Assembly: GCA_029261925.1 (NCBI GenBank)
Contig: JAJDAJ010000059.1
Coordinates: forward strand, 1 to 55,976
Length of the DNA: 55,976 nucleotides
Source of the DNA: Deltaproteobacteria bacterium
GTDB taxonomy: Bacteria; Myxococcota_A; UBA9160; SZUA-336
Direction of reading: 5' to 3'
A program made the translations under genes and the position numbers. The notes below the pieces were generated by a model, which had not been told where the DNA came from, did no database searches, and saw only the letters and a list, made by a program, of their open reading frames with translations. Of this stretch, positions 1 through 9,438 are shown one piece after another (within the stretch, counting starts at the first letter, position 1; every line of letters begins with the position of its first letter).

Positions 1-1389
1 GCGCTCGGCTGGGCCGCGCTCGAGCGGCGCTCCCTGCAGGTCGCCGACCTGCTCGCGGAGCGCGGGCTGGGCCAGGGCTCGATGCTGGTGCTCGCGCTGC
101 GCAACTCGCCCGAGCACGTGCTCTGCACGCTCGCGGCCTGGAAGCTCGGCGCCTGCGTGCTCCCGCTGCGCTGGGACCTGCCGGAGTGGGAGCGCTCGCG
201 CCTGCTCGAGCTGGCGCGCCCCACCCTGCTGGTCTCGTCGGAGTGGCGCGAGGCCCCGGCGCCGATCGTCTCGCTCGACGACGTCCGCGCCAGCTCCTCG
301 CGGCCCGCCACGCCGCTGCCCGACCGGGTCGCCGAGCCCGCGCGCATGCTGGCGAGCAGCGGCTCCACCGGCACGCCCAAGCTGATCGTCAAGCCGAACC
401 GCGGCGAGGCCGTGCCCGGCCCGTCGATGGCGCGGGCCGTGGAGTTCCCGGAGGGCAAGGCGACCGAGCTGATCCCCGCGCCGCTGTACCACACCAACGG
501 CTTCATGCAGCTGCACAGCGTGCTGTTCGGCGGCGACCGGGTCGTGCTCATGGAGCGCTTCGACGCGGCGCGCGCGGTGGACCTGATCGAGCGCCACCAC
601 GTGCACTTCGTGACCATGGTCCCGACCATGCTGCTGCGCATCGCGCGGCTGCCCGACATCGAGCAGCGCGACCTGTCGAGCCTGCAGGGCGTGCTGCAGG
701 GCGGCGCGAGCTGCCCCGACTGGCTCGTGCGCGCCTGGATCCGCTGGGTCGGCGGCGATCACCTCCACATGAGCTACGGCTCGAGCGAGGGCGCCGGCGC
801 GGCGCGCATCAGCGGCACCGAGTGGCTGGAGCGCCCCGGCAGCGTGGGGCGGTCCTGGGACTCGGAGCTGCGCATCCTCGACGCGCAGGGCCGCGAGCTC
901 CCGCCCGGCGAGATCGGCGAGATCTTCGGCCGCTCGACGCGCGTCGAGGGCCCGAGCTTCGCCTACCTGGGCGCGCCCGACGCGCGCCGCACGCCCGACG
1001 GCCTGATCAGCGTGGGCGACCTGGGCTGGCTGGACGCCGACGGCTACCTGTACATCGCCGACCGGCGCGTCGACATGGTGATCACCGGCGGGGCGAACGT
1101 CTTCCCCGCCGAGATCGAGTCGGTGCTCGTCGAGCACCCCGCGGTCTTCGACGCCGCCGTGATCGGCCTGCCCGATCCCGAGTGGGGCCAGCGCGTACAC
1201 GCGATCGTGCACCCGCGCGACGGGGCCACTGAGGCGCTCGGCGAGGAGCTGCGCGCGTACTGTCGCGAGCGCCTGGCCGCGTACAAGGTGCCCAAGAGCG
1301 TCGAGATCGTGGACGCCCTGCCGCGCACCGACGCCGGCAAGCTCAACCGCTCGGCCCTGGTCCAGGCGCGCGCGCCCGCGGGCGCCTGA
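1..1389 (+). CDS. Acyl-CoA synthetase / AMP-binding ligase, 5'-truncated
   Basis: The reading frame is open from base 1, so the N-terminus lies outside the window; 462 codons are present. ANL-superfamily ligases activate a carboxylate as acyl-AMP and transfer it to CoA. Visible motifs are the Gly/Ser-rich AMP loop SSGSTGTPK, the adenine motif YGSSEG, the hinge-region SVGDLGWLDADGYL, and the C-terminal PRTDAGKL segment with the catalytic lysine. The ATG at position 82 is internal to the domain, because the coding sense continues upstream without a stop. The substrate cannot be read from sequence. A second ligase of the same superfamily lies at the other end of the window (54301-55899), so this may be the edge of another catabolic cluster. 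Confidence 0.9.
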   Translation, partial: ALGWAALERRSLQVADLLAERGLGQGSMLVLALRNSPEHVLCTLAAWKLGACVLPLRWDLPEWERSRLLELARPTLLVSSEWREAPAPIVSLDDVRASSSRPATPLPDRVAEPARMLASSGSTGTPKLIVKPNRGEAVPGPSMARAVEFPEGKATELIPAPLYHTNGFMQLHSVLFGGDRVVLMERFDAARAVDLIERHHVHFVTMVPTMLLRIARLPDIEQRDLSSLQGVLQGGASCPDWLVRAWIRWVGGDHLHMSYGSSEGAGAARISGTEWLERPGSVGRSWDSELRILDAQGRELPPGEIGEIFGRSTRVEGPSFAYLGAPDARRTPDGLISVGDLGWLDADGYLYIADRRVDMVITGGANVFPAEIESVLVEHPAVFDAAVIGLPDPEWGQRVHAIVHPRDGATEALGEELRAYCRERLAAYKVPKSVEIVDALPRTDAGKLNRSALVQARAPAGA

Positions 1390-1404
1390 GCCCCGCGCCG
1401 GGGC
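1390..1404. terminator. Small GC hairpin between convergent genes
   Basis: A 6-bp inverted repeat, GCCCCG/CGGGGC with a 3-nt loop, fills the 23-bp gap between the converging ligase and GTPase genes. There is no T-tract, so a bidirectional terminator role is inferred from position only. Confidence 0.3.
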
Positions 1405-1412
1405 CCGTCCGC

Positions 1413-2444
1413 TCAGACGTTGAAGCGGAAGTGGACCACGTCGCCGTCGGCGATCACGTAGTCCTTGCCCTCCACGCGCAGCACGCCGGCCTCCTTGCAC
1501 TTGGCCTCGCTGCCGCGCTCGACCAGCTCCTGCCAGGGCACGACCTCGGCACGGATGAAGCCGCGCTCGATGTCGGAGTGGATCTTGCCCGCGGCGCGCG
1601 GCGCCGGCGTACCGCGGGGGATCGGCCAGGCGCGGCACTCGTCGGGACCGGCAGTCAGCATCGAGATCAGGTCGATCAGCTCGAAGGCCCCGCGGATGAA
1701 GCGGTGGACCGCGGGCTCGGCGAGCCCGAGCGCCTCGACGAACTCGCGCTGATCGTCGGGATCCATCTGCGCGATGTCCATCTCGACCGCGGCCGAGAGC
1801 ACCACCAGACCCAGCCCGCGCCGCTCCGCCTCGGCGGCCAGCTCGGCCGGCGCGCCCTCGGCAACGGCGTCCTCGGCCACGTTGAGCACCAGCAGCAGCG
1901 GCTTGGCGGTCAGCAGGCTGTAGCCCGCGAGCATGCGCCGCTCCTCGTCGGAGAGCTCCAGGCTCCGCACGGGCTTCTCCTCGCCCAGCGCGGTCTCCAC
2001 GCGCTCGAGCAGCGCCAGCTCGCCCGGGTTGCTGCGGTCCTTGCGCAGGCGCTCGACGCGCTGCTCCACGACCTCGAGGTCCGCCAGCAGCGTCTCGGTC
2101 TCCAGCCCCGCCAGCTCGCCGAGCGGATCGCCCGGCTCGCCCGTGGGATCGGGGAAGGCCCGCAGCACCTGGCAGAGCGCATCCACCTGGCGCATGGCAT
2201 TGAGCGCCTGGCGGTCGAGCTCCCCGCTGTGCCCCCCGCGCAGATCGGTGAAGGTGATCTCGGCGTAGATCTTCTTCTTCGGCGAGTACAGCTCCGCCAG
2301 CCGGTCGACGCGCGGATCGGGCACCTTGACCGAGCCCACGTGCTCCTTGTCGGCGCCGTAGCCCGTCTCGACGGGGATGCCCGTGAGCGCGCCGAACACG
2401 GTGCTCTTGCCACTGCCCGGATAGCCGACCAGACCGATCTTCAT
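1413..2444 (-). CDS. YchF/OLA1-like P-loop GTPase with DUF933 (TGS-like) C-terminus
   Basis: This 343-aa protein starts at an ATG. The N-terminal Walker A is GYPGSGKST (residues 7-15), where canonical YchF has a GLPNVGKS-type loop. The DxxG region reads DLRGG instead of DIAGL. Segment [19 protein letters not shown] matches the YchF-specific region after switch I. A coiled segment of about residues 130-170 and a C-terminal TGS-like domain ending in [13 protein letters not shown] support the family. The usual NKxD specificity motif is absent; LVLNVAED sits in its place, as expected for the ATP-preferring YchF group. It looks like a divergent paralogue rather than textbook YchF, so no symbol is given. 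It is probably involved in ribosome-associated or stress functions. Confidence 0.85.
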   Translation of the reverse strand: MKIGLVGYPGSGKSTVFGALTGIPVETGYGADKEHVGSVKVPDPRVDRLAELYSPKKKIYAEITFTDLRGGHSGELDRQALNAMRQVDALCQVLRAFPDPTGEPGDPLGELAGLETETLLADLEVVEQRVERLRKDRSNPGELALLERVETALGEEKPVRSLELSDEERRMLAGYSLLTAKPLLLVLNVAEDAVAEGAPAELAAEAERRGLGLVVLSAAVEMDIAQMDPDDQREFVEALGLAEPAVHRFIRGAFELIDLISMLTAGPDECRAWPIPRGTPAPRAAGKIHSDIERGFIRAEVVPWQELVERGSEAKCKEAGVLRVEGKDYVIADGDVVHFRFNV

Positions 2445-2533
2445 GGCGGTACGTTAGCAGGCGCGGCGGAGGACACACCGGCTGGGTCCAGACCCCGCTC
2501 GAAGACGCGGCCTCTCGCAAACCGCGAGGATCC

Positions 2534-2608
2534 TGGTGGGCGCTGCAGGATTTGAACCTGCGACTTCTACCGTGTGAAGGTAGCACTCTACCACTGAGTT
2601 AAGCGCCC
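2534..2608 (-). tRNA. tRNA-Val (anticodon CAC)
   Basis: The reverse complement folds as a cloverleaf. Acceptor GGGCGCT pairs with AGCGCCC and D-stem ACTC pairs with GAGT. Anticodon stem CTACC/GGTAG encloses loop TTCACAC, whose central triplet CAC reads GTG valine codons. T-stem GCAGG/CCTGC encloses TTCAAAT, and CCA is encoded. A TATACC hexamer 15 nt upstream (2624-2629) could be the -10 box, but no convincing -35 was seen. Confidence 0.95.
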
Positions 2609-2666
2609 ACTCGGGTGCCCGGTGGTATAGCAAGCGGCGTCGGAATCGGCGAGCGCGGCCGGGGAT

Positions 2667-3314
2667 CTACCCGGGCGCCGCACCCGGGGGCTGGGGGCCG
2701 CGCCAGCGGCTGAAGAACTCCTCGCGGGTGTTCACGCGCGGGAAGGGCTCGTCGGGCACCGGCCGGTCGAGGAACGCGCATAGCGGCGCCCAGCCCTGCC
2801 CCACCCCGTACACCAGCAGGCGCTCCGGCGGCGCCTCGGCCCGCACCCGCGCCTCGTGCTCGCGCAGGACCCGGATCGCGTTCGCGCGGTCGTCGAGGTC
2901 GCCGCAGAAGGTGCGGTCGCGCACCAGCTCGACGACCATCTCCAGGCGCTCCACCAGCTCCGGGTCGCCCGACGCGAGCCCCTCGCGCATCGAGCGGAAG
3001 ATCGTGTCGCGGGCGCTGTCGTACCAGCTCTCCGGATCGCGCACGGTCAGGATCAGCCTGGCCTCGGGGTAGCGATCCGCGAGCTCGCGCCAGAAGTGGC
3101 AGACGGGCCAGTCCACCGCGGCCCGGTAGCCGGTGAACAGTGCCTCCCAGTCGACGGGCTCGGCGCGCAGCGCCGCGCGCCAGACCGGCACGTGCCCGGC
3201 GTTCCCGGCGACCTCGGCCATGTGGTAGCAGCGCTCGAAGCCCAGGCGCTCGAGGGCGTGCTTGAGCGAGAGCGTGCCGGTGCGCCCGAAGCCGGCGCCG
3301 ATGACGTCGAGCAC
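2667..3314 (-). CDS. Sulfotransferase-family protein (PF17784-like)
   Basis: A 215-aa protein that starts at GTG directly abutting the stop codon of the upstream channel gene. The N-terminal GAGFGRTGTLSLK (residues 6-18) is the 5'-phosphosulfate-binding loop of the Sulfotransfer_4 type. ARLILTVRDPESWYDSA (about residues 85-101) is the 3'-phosphate-binding region. Members are thought to use PAPS as sulfate donor, but the acceptor is unknown and many are uncharacterised. The zero-base junction suggests co-transcription with the channel and lipoprotein genes at 3315-5042. A role in modifying a small molecule or lipid is inference. Confidence 0.85.
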   Translation of the reverse strand: MLDVIGAGFGRTGTLSLKHALERLGFERCYHMAEVAGNAGHVPVWRAALRAEPVDWEALFTGYRAAVDWPVCHFWRELADRYPEARLILTVRDPESWYDSARDTIFRSMREGLASGDPELVERLEMVVELVRDRTFCGDLDDRANAIRVLREHEARVRAEAPPERLLVYGVGQGWAPLCAFLDRPVPDEPFPRVNTREEFFSRWRGPQPPGAAPG

Positions 3315-4439
3315 TCAGCCGCCCGCGTCGGCACCCAGGTACCGCTCGCGGATGCCCTGCCAGACGGGGCCGTGCACGATCGAGAGCAGCGCCACGTTCA
3401 CGCGCTTGCGCAGTGCGCTGCCGGCGGGCAGGCCGAAGCCGTAGTCGTCGCGCACCACCACGCCGGGCAGCACCTCGAGCGTGTCGTCGACGCGCTCGCG
3501 GGCCAGGTAGCGCAGCACCGGGGCGTCGTGCAGGATCGCGTCGACGCGGCCCGCGACCAGTGCGTCGGCGGCGGCCTCGAGCGAGGCCTGCGGGCGCAGG
3601 CGCAGGCCTCGCCTCTCCCCGTACGCCGCGGCGCGCGAGTCGGCCAGGACGGCGAGGCGGATCGAGGCCAGGCGGCGCTCGTCGAGCAGGTCGCTCTCCA
3701 GGCGGTGCACGGTGACCGAGGCGGCGATCGAGGCGGTGAAGCCGGCGATCACGATCACGCTGGTGAACATCCAGACCAGCGCCACCAGACGGCCGCCCAG
3801 GGTGACCGGCGCGCGATCGCCGTAGCCGACGGTGGTCATGGTCACGGCCGACCACCAGAAGCTCTCGCCCAGGCCGCGGACCGTCGAGCCGCCGAACTGC
3901 TCGGGATTGGCGCGGCGCTCGAAGATCCAGACCCCGGCCGCGGCGGCCATCAGGATCAGCAGCAGCGCGCCCACGGCGCTGAGGAACTCGGCCGAGAAGA
4001 AGCCGCGCAGCGTCGCCCACCAGCCCGAGCGGCGCTGGCCGTCGACGGCCAGCGCCAGGCCGCTGGCCAGGTACGGGTAGGAGAAGTCGATGCGCTGCTC
4101 GCGCTCGGCGGTCACGGTCAGCGCCGCGATCGCGACGTCGACCTCGCCGGCCTCCAGCGCCTCGAGCGTCTCGGCCACGCCGAGCTCGCGCCACTCGAAG
4201 ACCACGCCGATCTTGTCGGCGACGTCCTGCCAGAGATCGACGGACAGGCCCTCCCAGTTGCCGCGCGAGTCGCGCATCGCGAACGGCGCCACCTGCCGCG
4301 TGGCGACCACGAGGGTACGCGCCGGGGCTTCCGCCGCGGCGGGCGCGACGGCCGCCGCAGGCTCCTGCGCGAGGCCGGCGCCCCCGGCCAGACCCGCCAG
4401 GAGCAGCGCGAGCAGCGGCAGCGCCGGGCGGGCCCGCAC
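3315..4439 (-). CDS. Prokaryotic ionotropic glutamate receptor-like K+ channel (GluR0 type)
   Basis: A 374-aa protein with a GTG start abutting the upstream stop. Order of parts: signal peptide (residues 1-24); ligand-binding half S1 (about 42-135) with the family motif ALTVTAEREQRIDFSYPY at 106-123, whose Arg113 matches the agonist-carboxylate arginine; membrane helix about 152-173; pore helix and filter TTVGYGD (202-208); second membrane helix about 215-237 with FTASIAAS resembling the SYTANLAAF gate motif; ligand-binding half S2 (about 255-368) with HDAPVL at 304. This is the S1-M1-P-M2-S2 topology of cyanobacterial GluR0, with a K+-type selectivity filter. An amino-acid-gated potassium channel of the inner membrane is predicted. 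There is no third TM helix and no N-terminal domain, as in GluR0. Confidence 0.9.
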   Translation of the reverse strand: MRARPALPLLALLLAGLAGGAGLAQEPAAAVAPAAAEAPARTLVVATRQVAPFAMRDSRGNWEGLSVDLWQDVADKIGVVFEWRELGVAETLEALEAGEVDVAIAALTVTAEREQRIDFSYPYLASGLALAVDGQRRSGWWATLRGFFSAEFLSAVGALLLILMAAAAGVWIFERRANPEQFGGSTVRGLGESFWWSAVTMTTVGYGDRAPVTLGGRLVALVWMFTSVIVIAGFTASIAASVTVHRLESDLLDERRLASIRLAVLADSRAAAYGERRGLRLRPQASLEAAADALVAGRVDAILHDAPVLRYLARERVDDTLEVLPGVVVRDDYGFGLPAGSALRKRVNVALLSIVHGPVWQGIRERYLGADAGG

Positions 4440-5042
4440 CTAGTCGATCCCCAGGCTGGACGCCTCGCCCGGATAGATGTCGTTGCGCCGCAGAACCAGG
4501 AAGAACAGGCTGTACACGTCGAACTTCTTGCGCGCCATCACCGGGCCCGCGCTGGCGCGCTGCACGCCCGTGCCGTCGAACCCGACCAGGCGCAGCTTGA
4601 CGTAGGCGCGCTGCTTGAGGGCCTTGACGAACGGGATGCTCGGCGTGACCAGGCCTCCGGGGACCGGCAGCTCGGGAATCCCGAAGCTCGCGCTGCGCGA
4701 CACGGTGCCCAGGGCGCCCGCCCGCAGCACGAGCAGCAGCTGCGCCTCGCCGGGATCGACGAGCTGCGCCCCCGCGGCGGCCAGACGCGCCTCGGCGGCG
4801 GCGGCCAGGTAGCTCGCATCCCCGGCGCTGAGCGCCACGACCTCGACCGCGACCGCACGCCCGCTCACGTCGGGCCACTCGAGCTCCGCGACGGCCGCCT
4901 CGATCGCGTCGCTGAGCAGCAGCTGCTCGGTCGCCGAGCGCGGCGTCTCCGTCTGGTAGCGCGTGGACACGCAGCCCGTCACCAGCAGGGTCAGCAGGCC
5001 GACCAGCAGGCCTCGTCCGGTCCGTTCCATGGCTCGATGCAT
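4440..5042 (-). CDS. Putative lipoprotein of unknown function
   Basis: A 200-aa protein with an N-terminal hydrophobic segment and lipobox LVTGC (Cys at about residue 24), so it is predicted to be lipid-anchored. The body alternates short strands and an Ala-rich helix; near the C-terminus KKFDVYSLFFLVLRRND is conserved-looking. I cannot assign a function. Two starts are possible: ATG at 5042, with a GGAGG only 1 nt away, or ATG at 5030, with the same GGAGG about 13 nt away. Neither spacing is ideal. Its stop touches the GTG of the GluR0-like channel, so the two are probably translated together and may act in the same process. Confidence 0.7.
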   Translation of the reverse strand: MHRAMERTGRGLLVGLLTLLVTGCVSTRYQTETPRSATEQLLLSDAIEAAVAELEWPDVSGRAVAVEVVALSAGDASYLAAAAEARLAAAGAQLVDPGEAQLLLVLRAGALGTVSRSASFGIPELPVPGGLVTPSIPFVKALKQRAYVKLRLVGFDGTGVQRASAGPVMARKKFDVYSLFFLVLRRNDIYPGEASSLGID

Positions 5043-5133
5043 TCCTCCCCCTCGCGGGAATCAGCGGGTATCGGATCTCGGGGGCGCGCACGAGCCGCTG
5101 CCGGGGCAGCCGGGGGCTCGCGGCGCGATCGAC

Positions 5134-6750
<1,617 letters not shown>

Positions 6751-6765
6751 GGGAGGGGACTCCCT

Positions 6766-6794
6766 CGCGGTTTCATGAGGATTACGAAACCGCG
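6766..6794 (-). promoter_or_regulatory. pyrG leader inverted repeat
   Basis: A 9-bp inverted repeat, CGCGGTTTC and GAAACCGCG around an 11-nt loop, lies 16 nt upstream of the pyrG start in the 87-bp gap after kdsB. It could be a kdsB terminator (no T-tract) or a leader hairpin. No pyrimidine-responsive mechanism can be read from it. Confidence 0.3.
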
Positions 6795-6837
6795 GCCGGT
6801 TCGTAAAGGGCTGCCCCGGCGAACGCGGCGGCGCGCC

Positions 6838-7623
6838 TCAGCGGGCGCGCTCCAGGGCCGCCTCCACGCGCGCCACGTCGTCCGGGGTATCGACCTGCAG
6901 CGGCTCGTGATGGACCGTGGGCACGCTGATCGCGTGGCCGTTCTCCAGCGCGCGCAGCTGCTCGAGGCGCTCGACGCGCTCGAAGGGGGTCTGCGGCAGC
7001 GAGGCGTAGGCCAGCAGGAAGTCGCGCCGGTAGGCGTAGACCCCGGCGTGTGCCCAGACCTCCAGCGGCTGCCGGGCGTGGCGGCGCTCGACCTCGGCCC
7101 GGTTGAAGTAGTCGGCGCCCTGCGGGACGTCGTCGATCAGCGGCAGGCGCGAGAAGGTCAGTGCGCGCTCGTGCTCATCGACCACGACCTTGGCCCGGTT
7201 GGGATCGAAGCGGTCCTCCGGGCGCCCGAGGGCGCCCTTCACGGTGCCCATCGGCAGCTCCGGGTCGTCGCGCAGCGGCGCCACCAGGGCCTCGAGGGTG
7301 GCCGGCTCGATCAGCGGCTCGTCACCCTGCACGTTGCAGAACACATCGTCGTCCATGGCCGTGGCGACCTCCGCGAGGCGGTCGGTCCCGGTCGGGTGAT
7401 CCGGCGAGGTCATGGACACCTCGAAGCCGGCCTCGCGGACCACGGCCGCGATGCGCTCGTCGTCGGTGGCGACCCGGAGCGCGTCGATCACGCCCGCGCG
7501 GCGCGCGCGCTCCACGCGCTCGGCCACGTGCACGATCATGGGCTTGCCCAGCAGCAGCACCAGCGGCTTGCCGGGATAGCGGGTCGAGCCGTAGCGCGCC
7601 GGGATGATCGCGGTGATCCGCAA
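6838..7623 (-). CDS. kdsB: 3-deoxy-manno-octulosonate cytidylyltransferase
   Basis: A 261-aa cytosolic enzyme that activates KDO with CTP to give CMP-KDO for the lipopolysaccharide inner core. The N-terminal nucleotide-binding motif is IPARYGSTRYPGKPL. VATDDERI, QGDEPLI and the GVYAYRRDFLL region are family signatures. The frame begins at TTG (CAA at 7621-7623), 13 nt after the rpsI stop, with no better start upstream. The gene shows that the organism makes a KDO-containing outer membrane. Confidence 0.95.
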   Translation of the reverse strand: MRITAIIPARYGSTRYPGKPLVLLLGKPMIVHVAERVERARRAGVIDALRVATDDERIAAVVREAGFEVSMTSPDHPTGTDRLAEVATAMDDDVFCNVQGDEPLIEPATLEALVAPLRDDPELPMGTVKGALGRPEDRFDPNRAKVVVDEHERALTFSRLPLIDDVPQGADYFNRAEVERRHARQPLEVWAHAGVYAYRRDFLLAYASLPQTPFERVERLEQLRALENGHAISVPTVHHEPLQVDTPDDVARVEAALERAR

Positions 7624-7636
7624 CCGCGGCGCGCGC

Positions 7637-8083
7637 TCAGCGCTTCGAGAACTGGAAGCGCGCCCGGGCGCCCTTCTGGCCGTACTTCTTGCGCTCCTTC
7701 TTGCGCGCGTCGCGCGTCAGGAAGCCGCCCTTCTTCAGGACGGAGCGCAGCGAGGGGTCGTACTCGGCCAGCGCCCGCGCGATGCCGTGACGGACCGCGC
7801 CGGCCTGGCCGGTCGAGCCACCACCGCGGACGGTCACGAAGATATCGAAGCGGTCGACCATGTCCACGGCCTCGAACGCCTGCTGGATGATCAGCCGCAG
7901 CGTGGCGTTGGGGAAGTAGACCTCGATCGAGCGCCCGTTGACCTCGACCTGGCCGGTGCCCGGCTTGATGAAGACCCGCGCCGCCGAGCTCTTGCGCCGG
8001 CCCGTCGCGTAGTAGCGACCGTCGGGCGTGGTGCGCGGCTTCGGCGCGGGGGCCGCCTCGAGGGTCTCGGGTGCTGTGGTCAT
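7637..8083 (-). CDS. rpsI: 30S ribosomal protein S9
   Basis: A 148-aa protein with the S9 core [19 protein letters not shown] and the basic C-terminus ending in RFQFSKR, which reaches toward P-site tRNA in the ribosome. An Ala/Pro-rich stretch of about 20 residues precedes the core. The ATG overlaps the rplM stop as ATGA, the usual L13-S9 coupling. Confidence 0.97.
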   Translation of the reverse strand: MTTAPETLEAAPAPKPRTTPDGRYYATGRRKSSAARVFIKPGTGQVEVNGRSIEVYFPNATLRLIIQQAFEAVDMVDRFDIFVTVRGGGSTGQAGAVRHGIARALAEYDPSLRSVLKKGGFLTRDARKKERKKYGQKGARARFQFSKR

Positions 8084-8556
8084 CGGCCGAGCTCCAGCGG
8101 CTGGGGCTTCTGTGCGGCGTGCGGGTGCTCGCCGTCGGGGTAGATCTTGAGCTTCGCGAGCATCTTCCGGCCCAGCGGTCCGCGCGGCAGCATGCCGCGC
8201 ACCGCCGACAGGATCACGCGCGCGGGGTCGACCTGCAGCAGGCGGCCGGCGGTGACCTCCTTGATGCCGCCCATGTAGCCCGTGTGCCGGTAGTACTTCT
8301 TGTTCTCGCGCTTGCGGCCCGTCAGGCGCACGAGACGCGCGTTGGTGACGATCACGAAGTCGCCGCCATCCGCGTGCGGCGTGAAGGTCGGCTTGTGCTT
8401 GCCGCGCAGCACGTGCGCGACCTGCGAGGCCATGCGGCCGAGCACCTGATCGGCGGCGTCCACGACGTGCCAGCTGTGCTGGACCTGCTCGGTCGCGAAG
8501 CTCCGCGTGGTCCGGCCCGGGCGGGCACGCACATGCGTCTGGGAAGGTTCGGACAA
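8080..8556 (-). CDS. rplM: 50S ribosomal protein L13
   Basis: A 158-aa protein. The L13 core starts at [18 protein letters not shown] and runs to [10 protein letters not shown]. The frame is open far upstream, so the start has to be chosen: TTG at 8554-8556 is preceded by GAGGGG at 6 nt spacing and gives a normal N-terminal extension. An in-frame GTG eight codons later is the alternative. The stop overlaps rpsI. Confidence 0.93.
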   Translation of the reverse strand: MSEPSQTHVRARPGRTTRSFATEQVQHSWHVVDAADQVLGRMASQVAHVLRGKHKPTFTPHADGGDFVIVTNARLVRLTGRKRENKKYYRHTGYMGGIKEVTAGRLLQVDPARVILSAVRGMLPRGPLGRKMLAKLKIYPDGEHPHAAQKPQPLELGR

Positions 8557-8620
8557 GAGAATCCCCTCGGGGCGGCCGGTGGCCGCGGACGGCTTCAAAT
8601 AGCCGATTGGCCTGGCGAAT

Positions 8621-9418
8621 TCAACCGGAGCTGCCGGTGGGCAGCGGATCGGACCGGCCCGCGGCTCCCGGATCGGCCCGGTAGCGCACCTCCTCCAGGC
8701 AAAGGCCGTGGGCGGGGGCGGTGGGGCCCGCCCCGGCGCGCTGGCCCGCGGCCAGCACCCGCGCCGGATCCGCGACCGGGCGCCGGCCCAGCCCCACCTC
8801 GACCAGGGTCCCGACCAGGTTGCGGACCATGTGGCGCAGGAAGCTGCGCCCCTCGACCCGCAGCCGCAGCTCGTCGCCGCAGCGCTCCACGTCGAGGCGC
8901 TCCAGGCTACGCACGCTGCTCTCTCCGGGCGCCACGCCCCCCGGAGCGCCCCGGTAGGCCGCGAAGTCGTGCGTGCCCAGCAGGGGCCGCGCCGCGGCCG
9001 CCATGGCCTCGCAGTCCAGCGGCCCGCGCAGGTGCCAGGTCCGCAGGCGGCGCAGCGGGGCCGGCTCGGGCCCGACCAGGATCCGGTAGCGGTAGGTCTT
9101 GCCCAGGGCGTCGCGGCGCGCGTGGAAGCCGGCCGCCGCGGGCCCCAGCGCCCGCACCGCCAGGTCGTCGGGAAGGCGGGCATTGAGCGCCCGCGCCAGC
9201 TCGGGCGGGGCCAGGCGGGTGTCGGCGTCCAGGTGGGCCACCTGGCCGCGCGCGTGGACCCCTGCGTCGGTGCGCCCCGCGCCGTGGACCCGCACCGGGG
9301 CGCCGACGAGATCCCCGAGCGCCTGCTCGAGCACGCCCTGCACGCTGCGTCCGCTGGACTGGCGCTGCCAGCCGCAGAAGCCCGCTCCGTCGTACTCCAG
9401 GACGAGGCGGTAGCGCAC
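8621..9418 (-). CDS. truA: tRNA pseudouridine(38-40) synthase
   Basis: A 265-aa enzyme that isomerises uridines 38-40 of the tRNA anticodon arm. GRTDAGVHA carries the catalytic aspartate; FLRHMVRNLVGTL is the C-terminal family motif. The chosen start is GTG at 9416-9418 (VRYRLVLEYDG), 20 nt after the asd-like gene; the frame is open further upstream but without family similarity. The E. coli order usg-truA is mirrored here, since the upstream gene is the Usg-type asd paralogue. Confidence 0.95.
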   Translation of the reverse strand: MRYRLVLEYDGAGFCGWQRQSSGRSVQGVLEQALGDLVGAPVRVHGAGRTDAGVHARGQVAHLDADTRLAPPELARALNARLPDDLAVRALGPAAAGFHARRDALGKTYRYRILVGPEPAPLRRLRTWHLRGPLDCEAMAAAARPLLGTHDFAAYRGAPGGVAPGESSVRSLERLDVERCGDELRLRVEGRSFLRHMVRNLVGTLVEVGLGRRPVADPARVLAAGQRAGAGPTAPAHGLCLEEVRYRADPGAAGRSDPLPTGSSG

Positions 9419-9438
9419 CGGCCGGGGCCCCGGGCGTC

